DNA of 13,045 nucleotides from Bacteroidales bacterium (GTDB lineage: Bacteria; Bacteroidota; Bacteroidia; Bacteroidales; UBA932), in NCBI GenBank assembly GCA_017554135.1, contig JAFZIX010000095.1:1-13045 (forward strand), in the 5' to 3' direction. Of this stretch, positions 6,091-12,411 are shown piece after piece. How positions within the stretch are numbered: position 1 is the stretch's first letter; the number at the start of each line of letters is the position of its first letter. Position numbers and translations under genes: made by a program. The notes beneath the pieces are model-generated. The model was not told where the DNA came from. It did not search any database and saw nothing but the letters and a program-made list of their open reading frames with translations.

Positions 6091-6960
6091 TTATTGCTTT
6101 TCAAATTCAACAGGATCTGTCTGAATTACCGTAAGGAGTTTACCATTGACTTTGGCAACGGTCCATTCCCATTCATAAGGATTGGTTATCTCATACCAGC
6201 CGGCTGCATTCCAATTGGCCTCATCGACCGTATAGTAGTTATACCTGGTCGGATTCATATTCACAATCGCGAATGAATCATACTTCTTGCTTGCAGTCAG
6301 CGTCAGTATATTCTTGGAATGCTTCCATGTTCCTTCCTCCTTGGTGATTACAAGAACACTTTTCCACTCTCCGCTTGAATTATCGTAGTTATAGTAAATA
6401 TAGCGGAGGGAATAATTGTTTCCATCGAAAGTAATCAGGTACTTGGTTAAGAAACCTCCCTCGCTATTGGGGACAAATCCATACCAGGAGCCTTTCAGAT
6501 CATTTGCGGTGAGGCTCTGGCCATCCCCGTAAACCATATGGAAGACAAAACCGTCCCCATACATATCATCTCCCTTGGATTCCAGATCCATCGCCTCCTT
6601 TGTCAAAGACAGGACTTTATACTTATGGTTACCGAACTTCTCGGCGGATTCCACCCAATTGCCATCTTCAACGGGGCCACTTTCATCCCATGTGGCTCCA
6701 CAGGTCCAGTATTTCTCTCCCTTGAAGGAAATGGTATTGTTTTCATAAGTGAAGGTGCCGGTTTCCTTCATGGGAGTAACGCCACCCACATGCCAGATGT
6801 ATTTGTTCCCCTCGAAGGTGAGGTCCAGAGGATGATGGTTATCCATGATGGCGATCCATTTGCCTTCCAGGTCAGTAGTCTCGCCGGTCTTTCCTCCTTC
6901 CTTGTTGCAAGCCACTGCCAGCAGGGCAGCCACAGCGGCAATAAAGAACAATTTTTTCAT
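6091..6960 (-). CDS. Hypothetical lipoprotein with two lipocalin-like halves
   Basis: A 289-residue protein with signal MKKLFFIAAVAALLAVAC (Cys18), so anchored in the outer or inner membrane. The mature protein appears to hold two related beta-rich domains. The first starts DLEGKWIA (about 30) and contains LTFEGNKYIW and GTFTYENNTISF. The second starts DLKGSWYGF (about 154) and contains ITFDGNNYSLRY, then GTWKHSKNILTLTAS. This pattern fits the lipocalin-like families common in Bacteroidales, but no ligand can be inferred. ATG 6960 is chosen because it gives a canonical lipoprotein signal. The 18-codon open upstream extension has no good start and overlaps the -7 box at 6984-6991. Confidence 0.87.
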   Translation of the reverse strand: MKKLFFIAAVAALLAVACNKEGGKTGETTDLEGKWIAIMDNHHPLDLTFEGNKYIWHVGGVTPMKETGTFTYENNTISFKGEKYWTCGATWDESGPVEDGNWVESAEKFGNHKYKVLSLTKEAMDLESKGDDMYGDGFVFHMVYGDGQSLTANDLKGSWYGFVPNSEGGFLTKYLITFDGNNYSLRYIYYNYDNSSGEWKSVLVITKEEGTWKHSKNILTLTASKKYDSFAIVNMNPTRYNYYTVDEANWNAAGWYEITNPYEWEWTVAKVNGKLLTVIQTDPVEFEKQ

Positions 6961-6983
6961 AAAACAGATTTTGTGGTTTGGCA

Positions 6984-7015
6984 CAAATATAAACAATCCG
7001 CCCTCAAAAAACAAA
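6984..7015 (-). promoter_or_regulatory. Bacteroidetes-type promoter for the lipoprotein pair
   Basis: On the minus strand a perfect TATATTTG (6984-6991) matches the TAnnTTTG -7 box, and TTTG (7012-7015) lies 20 bases upstream as a -33 element. The predicted leader to ATG 6960 is about 20 bases. The arms of the hairpin at 6994-7026 overlap this promoter: one arm lies in the spacer and the -33 box is in the loop. Confidence 0.75.
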
Positions 7016-7026
7016 AGGGCGGATTG
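6994..7026 (-). terminator. Intrinsic terminator of the flotillin operon (or operator)
   Basis: A perfect 11-bp inverted repeat, CAATCCGCCCT (6994-7004) with AGGGCGGATTG (7016-7026) and an 11-base A/C loop. It sits 25 bases beyond the XRE gene stop and is followed on the minus strand by TTTATATTTG, so it can act as a rho-independent terminator. Because it lies across the -33/-7 region of the next promoter, an operator role is also possible. Confidence 0.72.
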
Positions 7027-7051
7027 AAAAACTAACTAAAACCGTTGGAAA

Positions 7052-7255
7052 TCAGGGAGTATACTCCAGGATATCCGAAGGCTGGCAGTCGAGCTCCCGG
7101 CAAAGGGCCTCGAGCGTGGAGATGCGAAGAGCCTTAACTTTGCCGGTCTTGAGGATCGACATATTGGAAGGTGTTATGCCGATCCGCGTGGCCAACTCGC
7201 CGGAACTCATTTTCCGGCGGGCCAGCATCACGTCTATATTGATCATTATCGGCAT
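7052..7255 (-). CDS. Small XRE-family (Cro/C1-type) HTH regulator
   Basis: A 67-residue protein that is almost entirely one helix-turn-helix domain: MLARRKMSSGELATRIGI (9-26), recognition region TPSNMSILKTGKV, then LRISTLEALCRELDCQPSDIL. It resembles the short YozG-like XRE repressors, with no separate dimerisation or sensor domain. ATG 7255 starts two bases after the flotillin stop, and a second ATG at 7246 is possible, so it is translationally coupled to the flotillin gene. Its target is unknown. The inverted repeat directly downstream (6994-7026) and the one at the operon promoter (9262-9301) are the obvious candidates. Confidence 0.9.
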   Translation of the reverse strand: MPIMINIDVMLARRKMSSGELATRIGITPSNMSILKTGKVKALRISTLEALCRELDCQPSDILEYTP

Positions 7256-7257
7256 AA

Positions 7258-8643
7258 CTACTTCTCCTTCGCGGTCTTTTCTTTAGGGGCAGGCTGCTCT
7301 TCGGGCTTCTCCGCATCCTTCTTCAGGTAGGAAGGAAGTTCCATTCCAGCCATCTTGAAGAGGTCGTTGAGCGGAGGTACGCTCTGCATCATCCCGGAGA
7401 TGAAGTTGGAGGTTGCGGTCTTGCCGTTCACGGAGGAGCCGCCGTCCCACACGGTCACCTTGTCGATGTTGATGCCCTTGACAGCCTCGACCTGGGTCTT
7501 GACGAGTTCGGGCAGTTTGTCGGCGATCATCATCAGCACAGCCTTCTGGGCATCGCCCTCGGCAGCGCTCACCAACTGGTTGAAGCCCTGTGCCTGCTTG
7601 GTCAGTATCTCATAGACACCGCGGGCCTGGGCATCCATCTTGGCGTAGATGGCATCAGCCTCACCCTTTGCCTTGCGGCGCAACTGCTCTGCCACAGCCT
7701 CGGCCTCGATGATGGCCTTCTCCTTCTCGATCTGGGCAGAAACGACGATATTCGCTTCCTGAGTGGCCTTTTCGCGCTCGGCACGAGCCTGCTCAGCGTC
7801 ACGCTCGCTCTGGTATGCCTCCTGCAGAGCCTTAGCGGCCTGCACCTTTTCAGCGGCGACAGCCACGCGGTCGGCCTCTGCGGTCTTCTGGCGGCGGAGA
7901 GCGTCGGAGTTTGCGATCTCGATCTTGGCATTGTTCTCACCCTTGACTGCGTCCGCATCAGCGGCAGCAACATTCACGCGGGTGTCCTTATCTGCCATTG
8001 CCTTACCGGTTTCACCGTAACGGTTCTGCTCTGCCACGCTCTTCTTAGCGTCGTTGATAGCTTTCGCGGCTGCCTCTTTACCGAGGGCCTCGATGTAGCC
8101 GGACTCATCCCGGATATCGGTGACGTTCACGTTGATGAGTTTCAGACCGATCTTGCGGAGTTCGGCCTCCACGTTCGCGGAAACGCTGGCGAGGAACTTA
8201 TCGCGGTCGGCGTTGATTTCCTCGATATCCATCGTTGCGATGACGAGACGCAACTGACCGAAGAGGATATCGGTGGCGATGCTCTGGATGCTGTCGGTGG
8301 TGAGACCGAGCAAGCGTTCGGCAGCGTTCGTCATCACGTCAGCCTCAGTGCTGATACCGACGGTGAATCGGCAGGGCACGTCTACGCGGATGTTCTGCTT
8401 GGAAAGGGCGTTGGTGAGGTTGCACTCGATGGAGATGGGCTTGAGGTCCAGATATGCATAATCCTGGAAGACAGGCCAGATGAATGCGGCACCACCGTGG
8501 ATGCACTTTGCAGAGGAGCGGCGACCGGTCTTACCGTAGATGACGAGGACCTTGTCGGAAGGGCAGCGGCGATAGCGCTTGAGGATGGCCGAAATCGTGA
8601 TGAAGATAACGGCGACGATGATAAGGATAACGTAGATTTCCAT
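7258..8643 (-). CDS. Flotillin-like SPFH/band-7 protein (YuaG/FloT type)
   Basis: Flotillins scaffold ordered membrane microdomains and oligomerise at the inner membrane. The 461-residue protein has an N-terminal membrane segment (2-21), an SPFH domain (about 25-180, with CPSDKVLVIYGK and IEEINADRDKF), then a long Ala/Glu-rich coiled coil (about 185-345) rich in EAEA, AEAD and EKEKA repeats. The C-terminal part (350-435) carries the usual Gly-rich oligomerisation region, followed by a Lys/Glu/Pro tail. Length and order fit the full-length YuaG class rather than the shorter FloA. The preceding nfeD-like gene ends four bases upstream, the standard YuaF-YuaG pairing. Confidence 0.93.
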   Translation of the reverse strand: MEIYVILIIVAVIFITISAILKRYRRCPSDKVLVIYGKTGRRSSAKCIHGGAAFIWPVFQDYAYLDLKPISIECNLTNALSKQNIRVDVPCRFTVGISTEADVMTNAAERLLGLTTDSIQSIATDILFGQLRLVIATMDIEEINADRDKFLASVSANVEAELRKIGLKLINVNVTDIRDESGYIEALGKEAAAKAINDAKKSVAEQNRYGETGKAMADKDTRVNVAAADADAVKGENNAKIEIANSDALRRQKTAEADRVAVAAEKVQAAKALQEAYQSERDAEQARAEREKATQEANIVVSAQIEKEKAIIEAEAVAEQLRRKAKGEADAIYAKMDAQARGVYEILTKQAQGFNQLVSAAEGDAQKAVLMMIADKLPELVKTQVEAVKGINIDKVTVWDGGSSVNGKTATSNFISGMMQSVPPLNDLFKMAGMELPSYLKKDAEKPEEQPAPKEKTAKEK

Positions 8644-8647
8644 AATA

Positions 8648-9241
8648 TTATACTATAAATGAGTTCAATTCTTCTACCAAAAGGGTGCTTTCGTTGATTA
8701 CTTCGACCACCTTGATGGGGGTGTCGGTCTTGATAGAGTCGCCATCTGTCAGGGCCTGATATTCCCGGACGGATCCGTTGATGGTAATCTGTATCTTTCC
8801 TTCGCCTTTGCGCTCTCCGGGGATGGTCAGATAGACCCTGCCGGTGCAGCCCACCGCCATGGTATTCACGTCGATGTTGCCGCTGGCCTGCATCTTGGCG
8901 AGCAGGCGGAAGAGATACATTACAATCGCCACCAGCACGATACCCACGAGAGTCGCGATGATGATGAGGACCGCCTTCGACTTCACGCTGTCCTTGAGCA
9001 GGATGGCTGTCCAGCCGAAGCCCAGGATGAAGTTGATGAAGTTGCGGAAGGTGTAGAGATTGATTCCTCCGCCGAGGTCACCTCCCAAATCGGAAGCGTC
9101 CATGTCGAAATCGGCGTTGGAATCCACATCCGCACCGATGAAGGTAAGGATGCTCTGGATAATGAATACGAGCGTCGCTGTGAGAGTTACCCCCCAGAGG
9201 ATTTTGCTCAAAACACCAAGTGAAGACCACCAAATTACCAT
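8648..9241 (-). CDS. NfeD-like membrane protein (YuaF type), flotillin partner
   Basis: A 197-residue protein with hydrophobic segments at about 8-36, 63-82 and 90-113 and a C-terminal soluble domain (125-193). That domain, with VGCTGRVYLTIP, GKIQITINGSVREYQA and IKVVEVINESTLLVE, fits the OB fold of NfeD proteins. The acidic, Gly-rich loop after the first helix (37-60, DADF- and DLGG-like runs) is typical of YuaF-like members. NfeD proteins act with SPFH partners in membrane organisation, and here the flotillin gene follows four bases later. It is the first gene of the operon, behind a -7 box at 9296-9303 and a leader of about 50 bases. Confidence 0.9.
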   Translation of the reverse strand: MVIWWSSLGVLSKILWGVTLTATLVFIIQSILTFIGADVDSNADFDMDASDLGGDLGGGINLYTFRNFINFILGFGWTAILLKDSVKSKAVLIIIATLVGIVLVAIVMYLFRLLAKMQASGNIDVNTMAVGCTGRVYLTIPGERKGEGKIQITINGSVREYQALTDGDSIKTDTPIKVVEVINESTLLVEELNSFIV

Positions 9242-9261
9242 ATTCCTTATATATTAAAAGT

Positions 9262-9301
9262 TATTTGCAGAAAACCAGTTGTCGTTGATTTTCTGCAAAT
9301 A
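9262..9301. promoter_or_regulatory. 13-bp perfect inverted repeat in the nfeD-flotillin leader
   Basis: TATTTGCAGAAAA (9262-9274) pairs with TTTTCTGCAAATA (9289-9301) around a 14-base loop. One arm overlaps the -7 box and the other lies in the leader. It could be an operator or a leader hairpin. Confidence 0.75.
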
Positions 9302-9327
9302 TATAAAAAATTATTGAATTGCAACAA
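9296..9327 (-). promoter_or_regulatory. Promoter of the nfeD-flotillin-XRE operon
   Basis: Minus-strand TATATTTG (9296-9303) matches the -7 consensus exactly. TTG at 9325-9327 lies 21 bases upstream, and a second TTG at 9322-9324 lies 18 bases upstream. The region to 9362 is strongly AT-rich. No strong terminator for the serpin gene is visible here. Confidence 0.65.
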
Positions 9328-9362
9328 TTATTTTAGAAATTTTTGCAATTAATTATTGATAT

Positions 9363-10610
9363 CTACTTTCCATCGTATTTTCCCATGAAGAGGATGGCGC
9401 CGGTGCTGATTTCGCGGATCAGGTACATGAAGGGGCGGGTGGCGTAGAATTCAGGGATGACCTCAGCGCCGGGGTAGTAAGCAGACTCTTTCATGTCGAT
9501 AACCGTGACCGCGGCGGCTTCGGAACCCTTCTCATCCACCTTGATCTTGGCCTTCTGGAACACCCTGGAAACATACAGAGGGTCTTCTGCCATCGCGGAG
9601 AAATCGGCCCCGCCTGTGAAGGCGAGTTTCATGCCAAGGGCCCCAAGGATTTCGTTCAAATCTATCTTGTTCTCGGTTTCGAACTTGGGGAGTTTGAGTT
9701 TGACGGTCCTTGAAGACATCCTCATCGAGCGGAAGGAATCCCCCGTCAGGGCCGCTGCCATATCGGAAAGCTTCTTTCCCTTGTCCGGCAGCAGCACCAC
9801 CATCTGATAGGCGCTGTTGCCGTAGGACAGGCCCACCATCTGGAAGCCGTCTTCGGCACGGTAAAGCATCTCCGCCTGCTTGTTCATGTAGTCCACCTTG
9901 GCTTCGGTTTCATCCTCCCGGGTGAACTTGTCCGCCTTGGTGTCGCGAGCGTCGAATTTTATATTCTCGCACCATATCCCCTTGAAATAGATGGCATTCA
10001 TCAGCAGGGCGTAGGTAGTAGGATCCAAGTCGTCGAGCAGCTTGGTAATCATCCCCTTGGTCTGCTTACTCGCCCAATCATTTATATAAGAAAGGGCGGC
10101 GGCGTTTTCGCTGCCGAAGTTGAAGCCCTTCGCGAGCGCGTCATAATAATTGGTAAGGGTGGAGATGTAGTCCTTTTTCAGGTGGGCCAGGGCCGTGTTA
10201 GCAATCAGGGCGTTGGCGATGTTCAGCGTCACGGTATTGTCCACCTCATAAAGTGCCTTTGTAAGATACTTGCAGAATTCGTTCACGTCCGCCATCTGTC
10301 CTGCACTGTAGCCGAGCAGGTTCAGTATTTCGGTCTGGGTTGTGCCCGCGGCCCCGTTGCAGAGCATCGAAAGTGCATATTCAATGCTGAGCGGAGACAC
10401 CATAAAACTGGATTCCTGCTGCTTCAGCACCTGGCGATAGAGGTTGAAAGCGAATGTGTTTCCGGCCTGTACCAGGCCCTGCTGGGCCTTGGTCAGGGCG
10501 ATGTCTTTCCGTTCAATAGGAGTGGTGTTATTGTCGTCCGAGTTTGCTTTATTGCAACTTGCCAGGCAGGCGATGGCGGCTATGGCCAGTATTAGTGTCA
10601 TGTGTCTCAT
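9363..10610 (-). CDS. Serpin-family lipoprotein with inhibitory-type hinge
   Basis: Serpins trap serine or cysteine proteases by a conformational change after cleavage of the reactive loop. The 415-residue product begins MRHMTLILAIAAIACLASC, a lipoprotein signal (Cys19), so it is likely displayed at the cell surface or in the periplasm. Core motifs are present: FMVSPLSIEYALSMLCNGA, NAIYFKGIW, and PFMYLI near the end. The hinge EKGSEAAAVT matches the small-residue P17-P8 pattern of inhibitory serpins. By simple counting P1 falls near Ser in KESAYYP, but the loop to the PF motif is several residues longer than in antitrypsin, so P1 is uncertain. ATG 10601 is an alternative start. The gene is divergent from the LuxR-type regulator. 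Confidence 0.9.
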   Translation of the reverse strand: MRHMTLILAIAAIACLASCNKANSDDNNTTPIERKDIALTKAQQGLVQAGNTFAFNLYRQVLKQQESSFMVSPLSIEYALSMLCNGAAGTTQTEILNLLGYSAGQMADVNEFCKYLTKALYEVDNTVTLNIANALIANTALAHLKKDYISTLTNYYDALAKGFNFGSENAAALSYINDWASKQTKGMITKLLDDLDPTTYALLMNAIYFKGIWCENIKFDARDTKADKFTREDETEAKVDYMNKQAEMLYRAEDGFQMVGLSYGNSAYQMVVLLPDKGKKLSDMAAALTGDSFRSMRMSSRTVKLKLPKFETENKIDLNEILGALGMKLAFTGGADFSAMAEDPLYVSRVFQKAKIKVDEKGSEAAAVTVIDMKESAYYPGAEVIPEFYATRPFMYLIREISTGAILFMGKYDGK

Positions 10611-10615
10611 AACTG

Positions 10616-10623
10616 CAAATATA
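10616..10623 (-). promoter_or_regulatory. -7 box of the serpin gene
   Basis: Minus-strand TATATTTG, a perfect TAnnTTTG, ends five bases before ATG 10610. No good -33 element is visible. Transcription would start at or next to the first ATG, giving a nearly leaderless message, or a leader of about ten bases if ATG 10601 is used. Confidence 0.65.
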
Positions 10624-10634
10624 GGTATTTTTAC

Positions 10635-10642
10635 TATCTTTG
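10635..10642 (+). promoter_or_regulatory. -7 box of the hemerythrin-LuxR gene
   Basis: TATCTTTG, a perfect TAnnTTTG, lies only 11 bases from the divergent serpin box. ATG 10649 follows six bases later and ATG 10670 27 bases later, which favours ATG 10670 as the main start. Confidence 0.65.
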
Positions 10643-10669
10643 CGAACAATGACACAGTTCCACGGGAAT

Positions 10670-11587
10670 ATGAAAATGGCTGACCTCATCGAGGTCAATT
10701 ACCACTTGCTGGCGGTGCTAACACGCTTCGGCATCGAGGGAGGATTCGGCGAGCGCACGGTGCGGGAAATCTGCGAAAAGAACCGGCTCGACCCAGACAC
10801 CTTCATCCTCATCTGCAACGTATTCAGCAGCAAGGACTACCAGCCTTCCGAGGAGATTCTGCGCGACGGCCACATCGACGACATCCTCCGCTATCTGCAT
10901 CAGAGCCACGACTACTACATGAACAACGCGCTGGTGCTGCTGGCATCCACCATCGAGGACCTCATCAAGCCTTGTGCGGATGCCCAGAAGAAGGTGATCT
11001 GGCAGTTCTTCGCGGACTACAAGTCGGAGTTGGACAAGCATTTCGCCAGTGAGGAGGGAGAGGTCATCCCCTATGTGCAGAACCTGCTGCTCGGCAAGCG
11101 CAATCCCCATTATTCCATCGACCGTTTCGAGGAGAACCATTCCAATATAGAAGAGAAACTTTCCGACCTCAAGAGCCTGATTCTCAAGAGTTTGCCGCCT
11201 GTGTGCGACGACCGCCTCCGGGTGCGCCTGCTCAACTACATCTTCGCCCTGCAGAACGATCTCGACTCCCACACCGCCATCGAAGACAACATCCTAGTGC
11301 CCATGGTGCGGCTGATAGAGAATCCATCCTACCATACACGTCCGGCAAAAGCGGCGCTGGCGGCGGACGAGGAGCGCGGGGAACTATCCGAGCGCGAGAT
11401 AGAGATTCTGGTTAGCGTGGCGCAGGGCCTGCTGAACAAGGAGATCGCCGACCGCCACAACATCAGCATCAACACCGTCATCACCCACCGCAAGAACATC
11501 ACCCGCAAAACCGGCATCAAAACCGTCGCCGGCCTCACGGTGTACGCCATCCTCAATGGCTACGTGGATATCAATTCTGTGAAATAG
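10670..11587 (+). CDS. Hemerythrin-domain regulator with C-terminal LuxR-type HTH
   Basis: A 305-residue protein with three parts. Residues 10-55 resemble the ScdA/RIC N-terminal domain but lack its Cys pair (FGIEGGFGE). Residues 70-215 form a hemerythrin-like helical bundle. His80, His124, His157 and His201, with Glu128 and Glu205, reproduce the spacing of the diiron ligands of RIC/YtfE proteins. Residues 238-300 are a LuxR/GerE HTH (ELSEREIEILVSVAQG, NKEIADRHNISINTVITHRK). It is probably a transcription factor sensing oxygen, NO or iron state. The sensing role is inferred from the domains. It is divergent from the serpin gene, which may be a target. Its 3' end overlaps queH by 17 bases tail to tail. 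ATG 10649 would add seven residues. Confidence 0.88.
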   Translation: MKMADLIEVNYHLLAVLTRFGIEGGFGERTVREICEKNRLDPDTFILICNVFSSKDYQPSEEILRDGHIDDILRYLHQSHDYYMNNALVLLASTIEDLIKPCADAQKKVIWQFFADYKSELDKHFASEEGEVIPYVQNLLLGKRNPHYSIDRFEENHSNIEEKLSDLKSLILKSLPPVCDDRLRVRLLNYIFALQNDLDSHTAIEDNILVPMVRLIENPSYHTRPAKAALAADEERGELSEREIEILVSVAQGLLNKEIADRHNISINTVITHRKNITRKTGIKTVAGLTVYAILNGYVDINSVK

Positions 11588-12215
11588 AGTATTCGCAGCC
11601 GCAGAAGGTCTGGTTGTAGAAGTTCTGCTCTTTTATGATTTCGTTCCGGCGGGGCTGGAGTCCGCCCTTGCGCCAGTTGCGTCCCCACCACTGAACTTTT
11701 GGCAGGTCTTCGACCATCCCCGGCAGACCTTCCGCCGCGTGATCGCAGGCCCAGCGGCCGGCTTCATCTACCTGTTCCAAACTCTTCCATCTTGAGGACG
11801 CCAGGCTGGTGGTGAGGGTGGAGAACCCGTGGGCGGCAGCATATCTGGCAGCACGCAAGAGGCGGAATCGGAAACATTCCAGGCAGCGCGGGCCGCGTTC
11901 GGGGGCATCCTCCCGCCCGGCAGCCACATCCTTCTGCCACTCCGCATGGTCGTAGTCATCATCTATCACCTCAATCCCATACTGCGCGGCATATCGCAGC
12001 ACCTCGGCACGGCGCTTTTCATACTCCTCCTTATCATATATATTGGAATTGCTCCAGAAGATCGCGACACGCCCGGACACTGCCGCCGGCTCCAGCCCTG
12101 CAGCCCTGTACGCCTCCGCCAGAGCCTCCACAATGGCCCCGGAACACGGCGCACAACACACATGGAGAAGCAGGCGCCCCTTCGGCAACTCTTCCGGATT
12201 CAACATTCCTTTCAT
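11571..12215 (-). CDS. queH: Epoxyqueuosine reductase QueH
   Basis: QueH reduces epoxyqueuosine to queuosine in tRNA, replacing QueG; it carries an Fe-S cluster. The 214-residue product shows the family cysteines: HVCCAPCSG (Cys20, Cys21, Cys24), RCLECFRFRL (Cys111, Cys114) and a C-terminal FCGC (Cys205, Cys207). FWSNSNIYDKEEYEKR (53-68), ERGPRC, TTSLASSRWKSLEQV (135-149) and NWRKGGLQPRRN (180-191) are family segments. Compared with homologs I recall, two loops (about 38-50 and 158-175) look a little long. ATG 12215 follows a -7 box at 12220-12227; ATG 12206 is an equally reasonable start. A longer open frame upstream runs through the hairpin array and is rejected. It is convergent with the LuxR-type gene. 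Confidence 0.92.
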   Translation of the reverse strand: MKGMLNPEELPKGRLLLHVCCAPCSGAIVEALAEAYRAAGLEPAAVSGRVAIFWSNSNIYDKEEYEKRRAEVLRYAAQYGIEVIDDDYDHAEWQKDVAAGREDAPERGPRCLECFRFRLLRAARYAAAHGFSTLTTSLASSRWKSLEQVDEAGRWACDHAAEGLPGMVEDLPKVQWWGRNWRKGGLQPRRNEIIKEQNFYNQTFCGCEYSISQN

Positions 12216-12219
12216 GACA

Positions 12220-12227
12220 CAAAGGTA
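12220..12227 (-). promoter_or_regulatory. -7 box of queH
   Basis: Minus-strand TACCTTTG, a perfect TAnnTTTG, ends four bases before ATG 12215 and 13 before ATG 12206. No convincing -33 box is visible. Confidence 0.65.
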
Positions 12228-12245
12228 GATAATTATTTCTCCAGA

Positions 12246-12334
12246 TGCTGCAGGTGTCCCGAAAAAAAGGGGACCTGCAGCAAAAAGTGGGGGTTTTTGA
12301 CGCAGGTGTCCGTAAAAATGGGACACCTGCAGCA
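12246..12334. repeat. Two tandem hairpins with 52-bp period between queH and galE
   Basis: Hairpin 1: TGCTGCAGGT (12246-12255) with ACCTGCAGCA (12273-12282), plus CCC/GGG around an A-rich loop. Hairpin 2: GCAGGTGTCC (12302-12311) with GGACACCTGC (12321-12330), loop GTAAAAATG. GCAGGTGTCC starts at 12250 and 12302, 52 bp apart. Between them CAAAAA and TTTTTG can also pair. The flanking genes diverge, so these are not terminators of either gene. Confidence 0.8.
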
Positions 12335-12385
12335 CCCTTGAACGGACGGCAAGGAAGAAAGGGTGTCGGGCAATGTATTTTTTAC

Positions 12386-12393
12386 TAAATTTG
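12386..12393 (+). promoter_or_regulatory. -7 box of galE
   Basis: TAAATTTG, a perfect TAnnTTTG, ends 18 bases before ATG 12412. No clear -33 box is visible at the expected distance. Confidence 0.65.
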
Positions 12394-12411
12394 TGGAACA
12401 ATCGGACTTAT

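Noticed and set aside
11690..12110. Palindromic inserts in queH (long loops near residues 38-50 and 158-175)
   Set aside because: Only short GGTC/GACC and 8-bp direct repeats are visible; without an alignment this is too weak to call an insertion.
12246..12334. Bidirectional terminators
   Set aside because: queH and galE diverge from this region, so neither needs a terminator here; the 52-bp period fits a repeat better.
12216..12401. N-terminal extension of QueH by about 60 residues
   Set aside because: It would be translated from the hairpin array and across the -7 box, and QueH homology begins at LLLHVCCAPC close to ATG 12206/12215.
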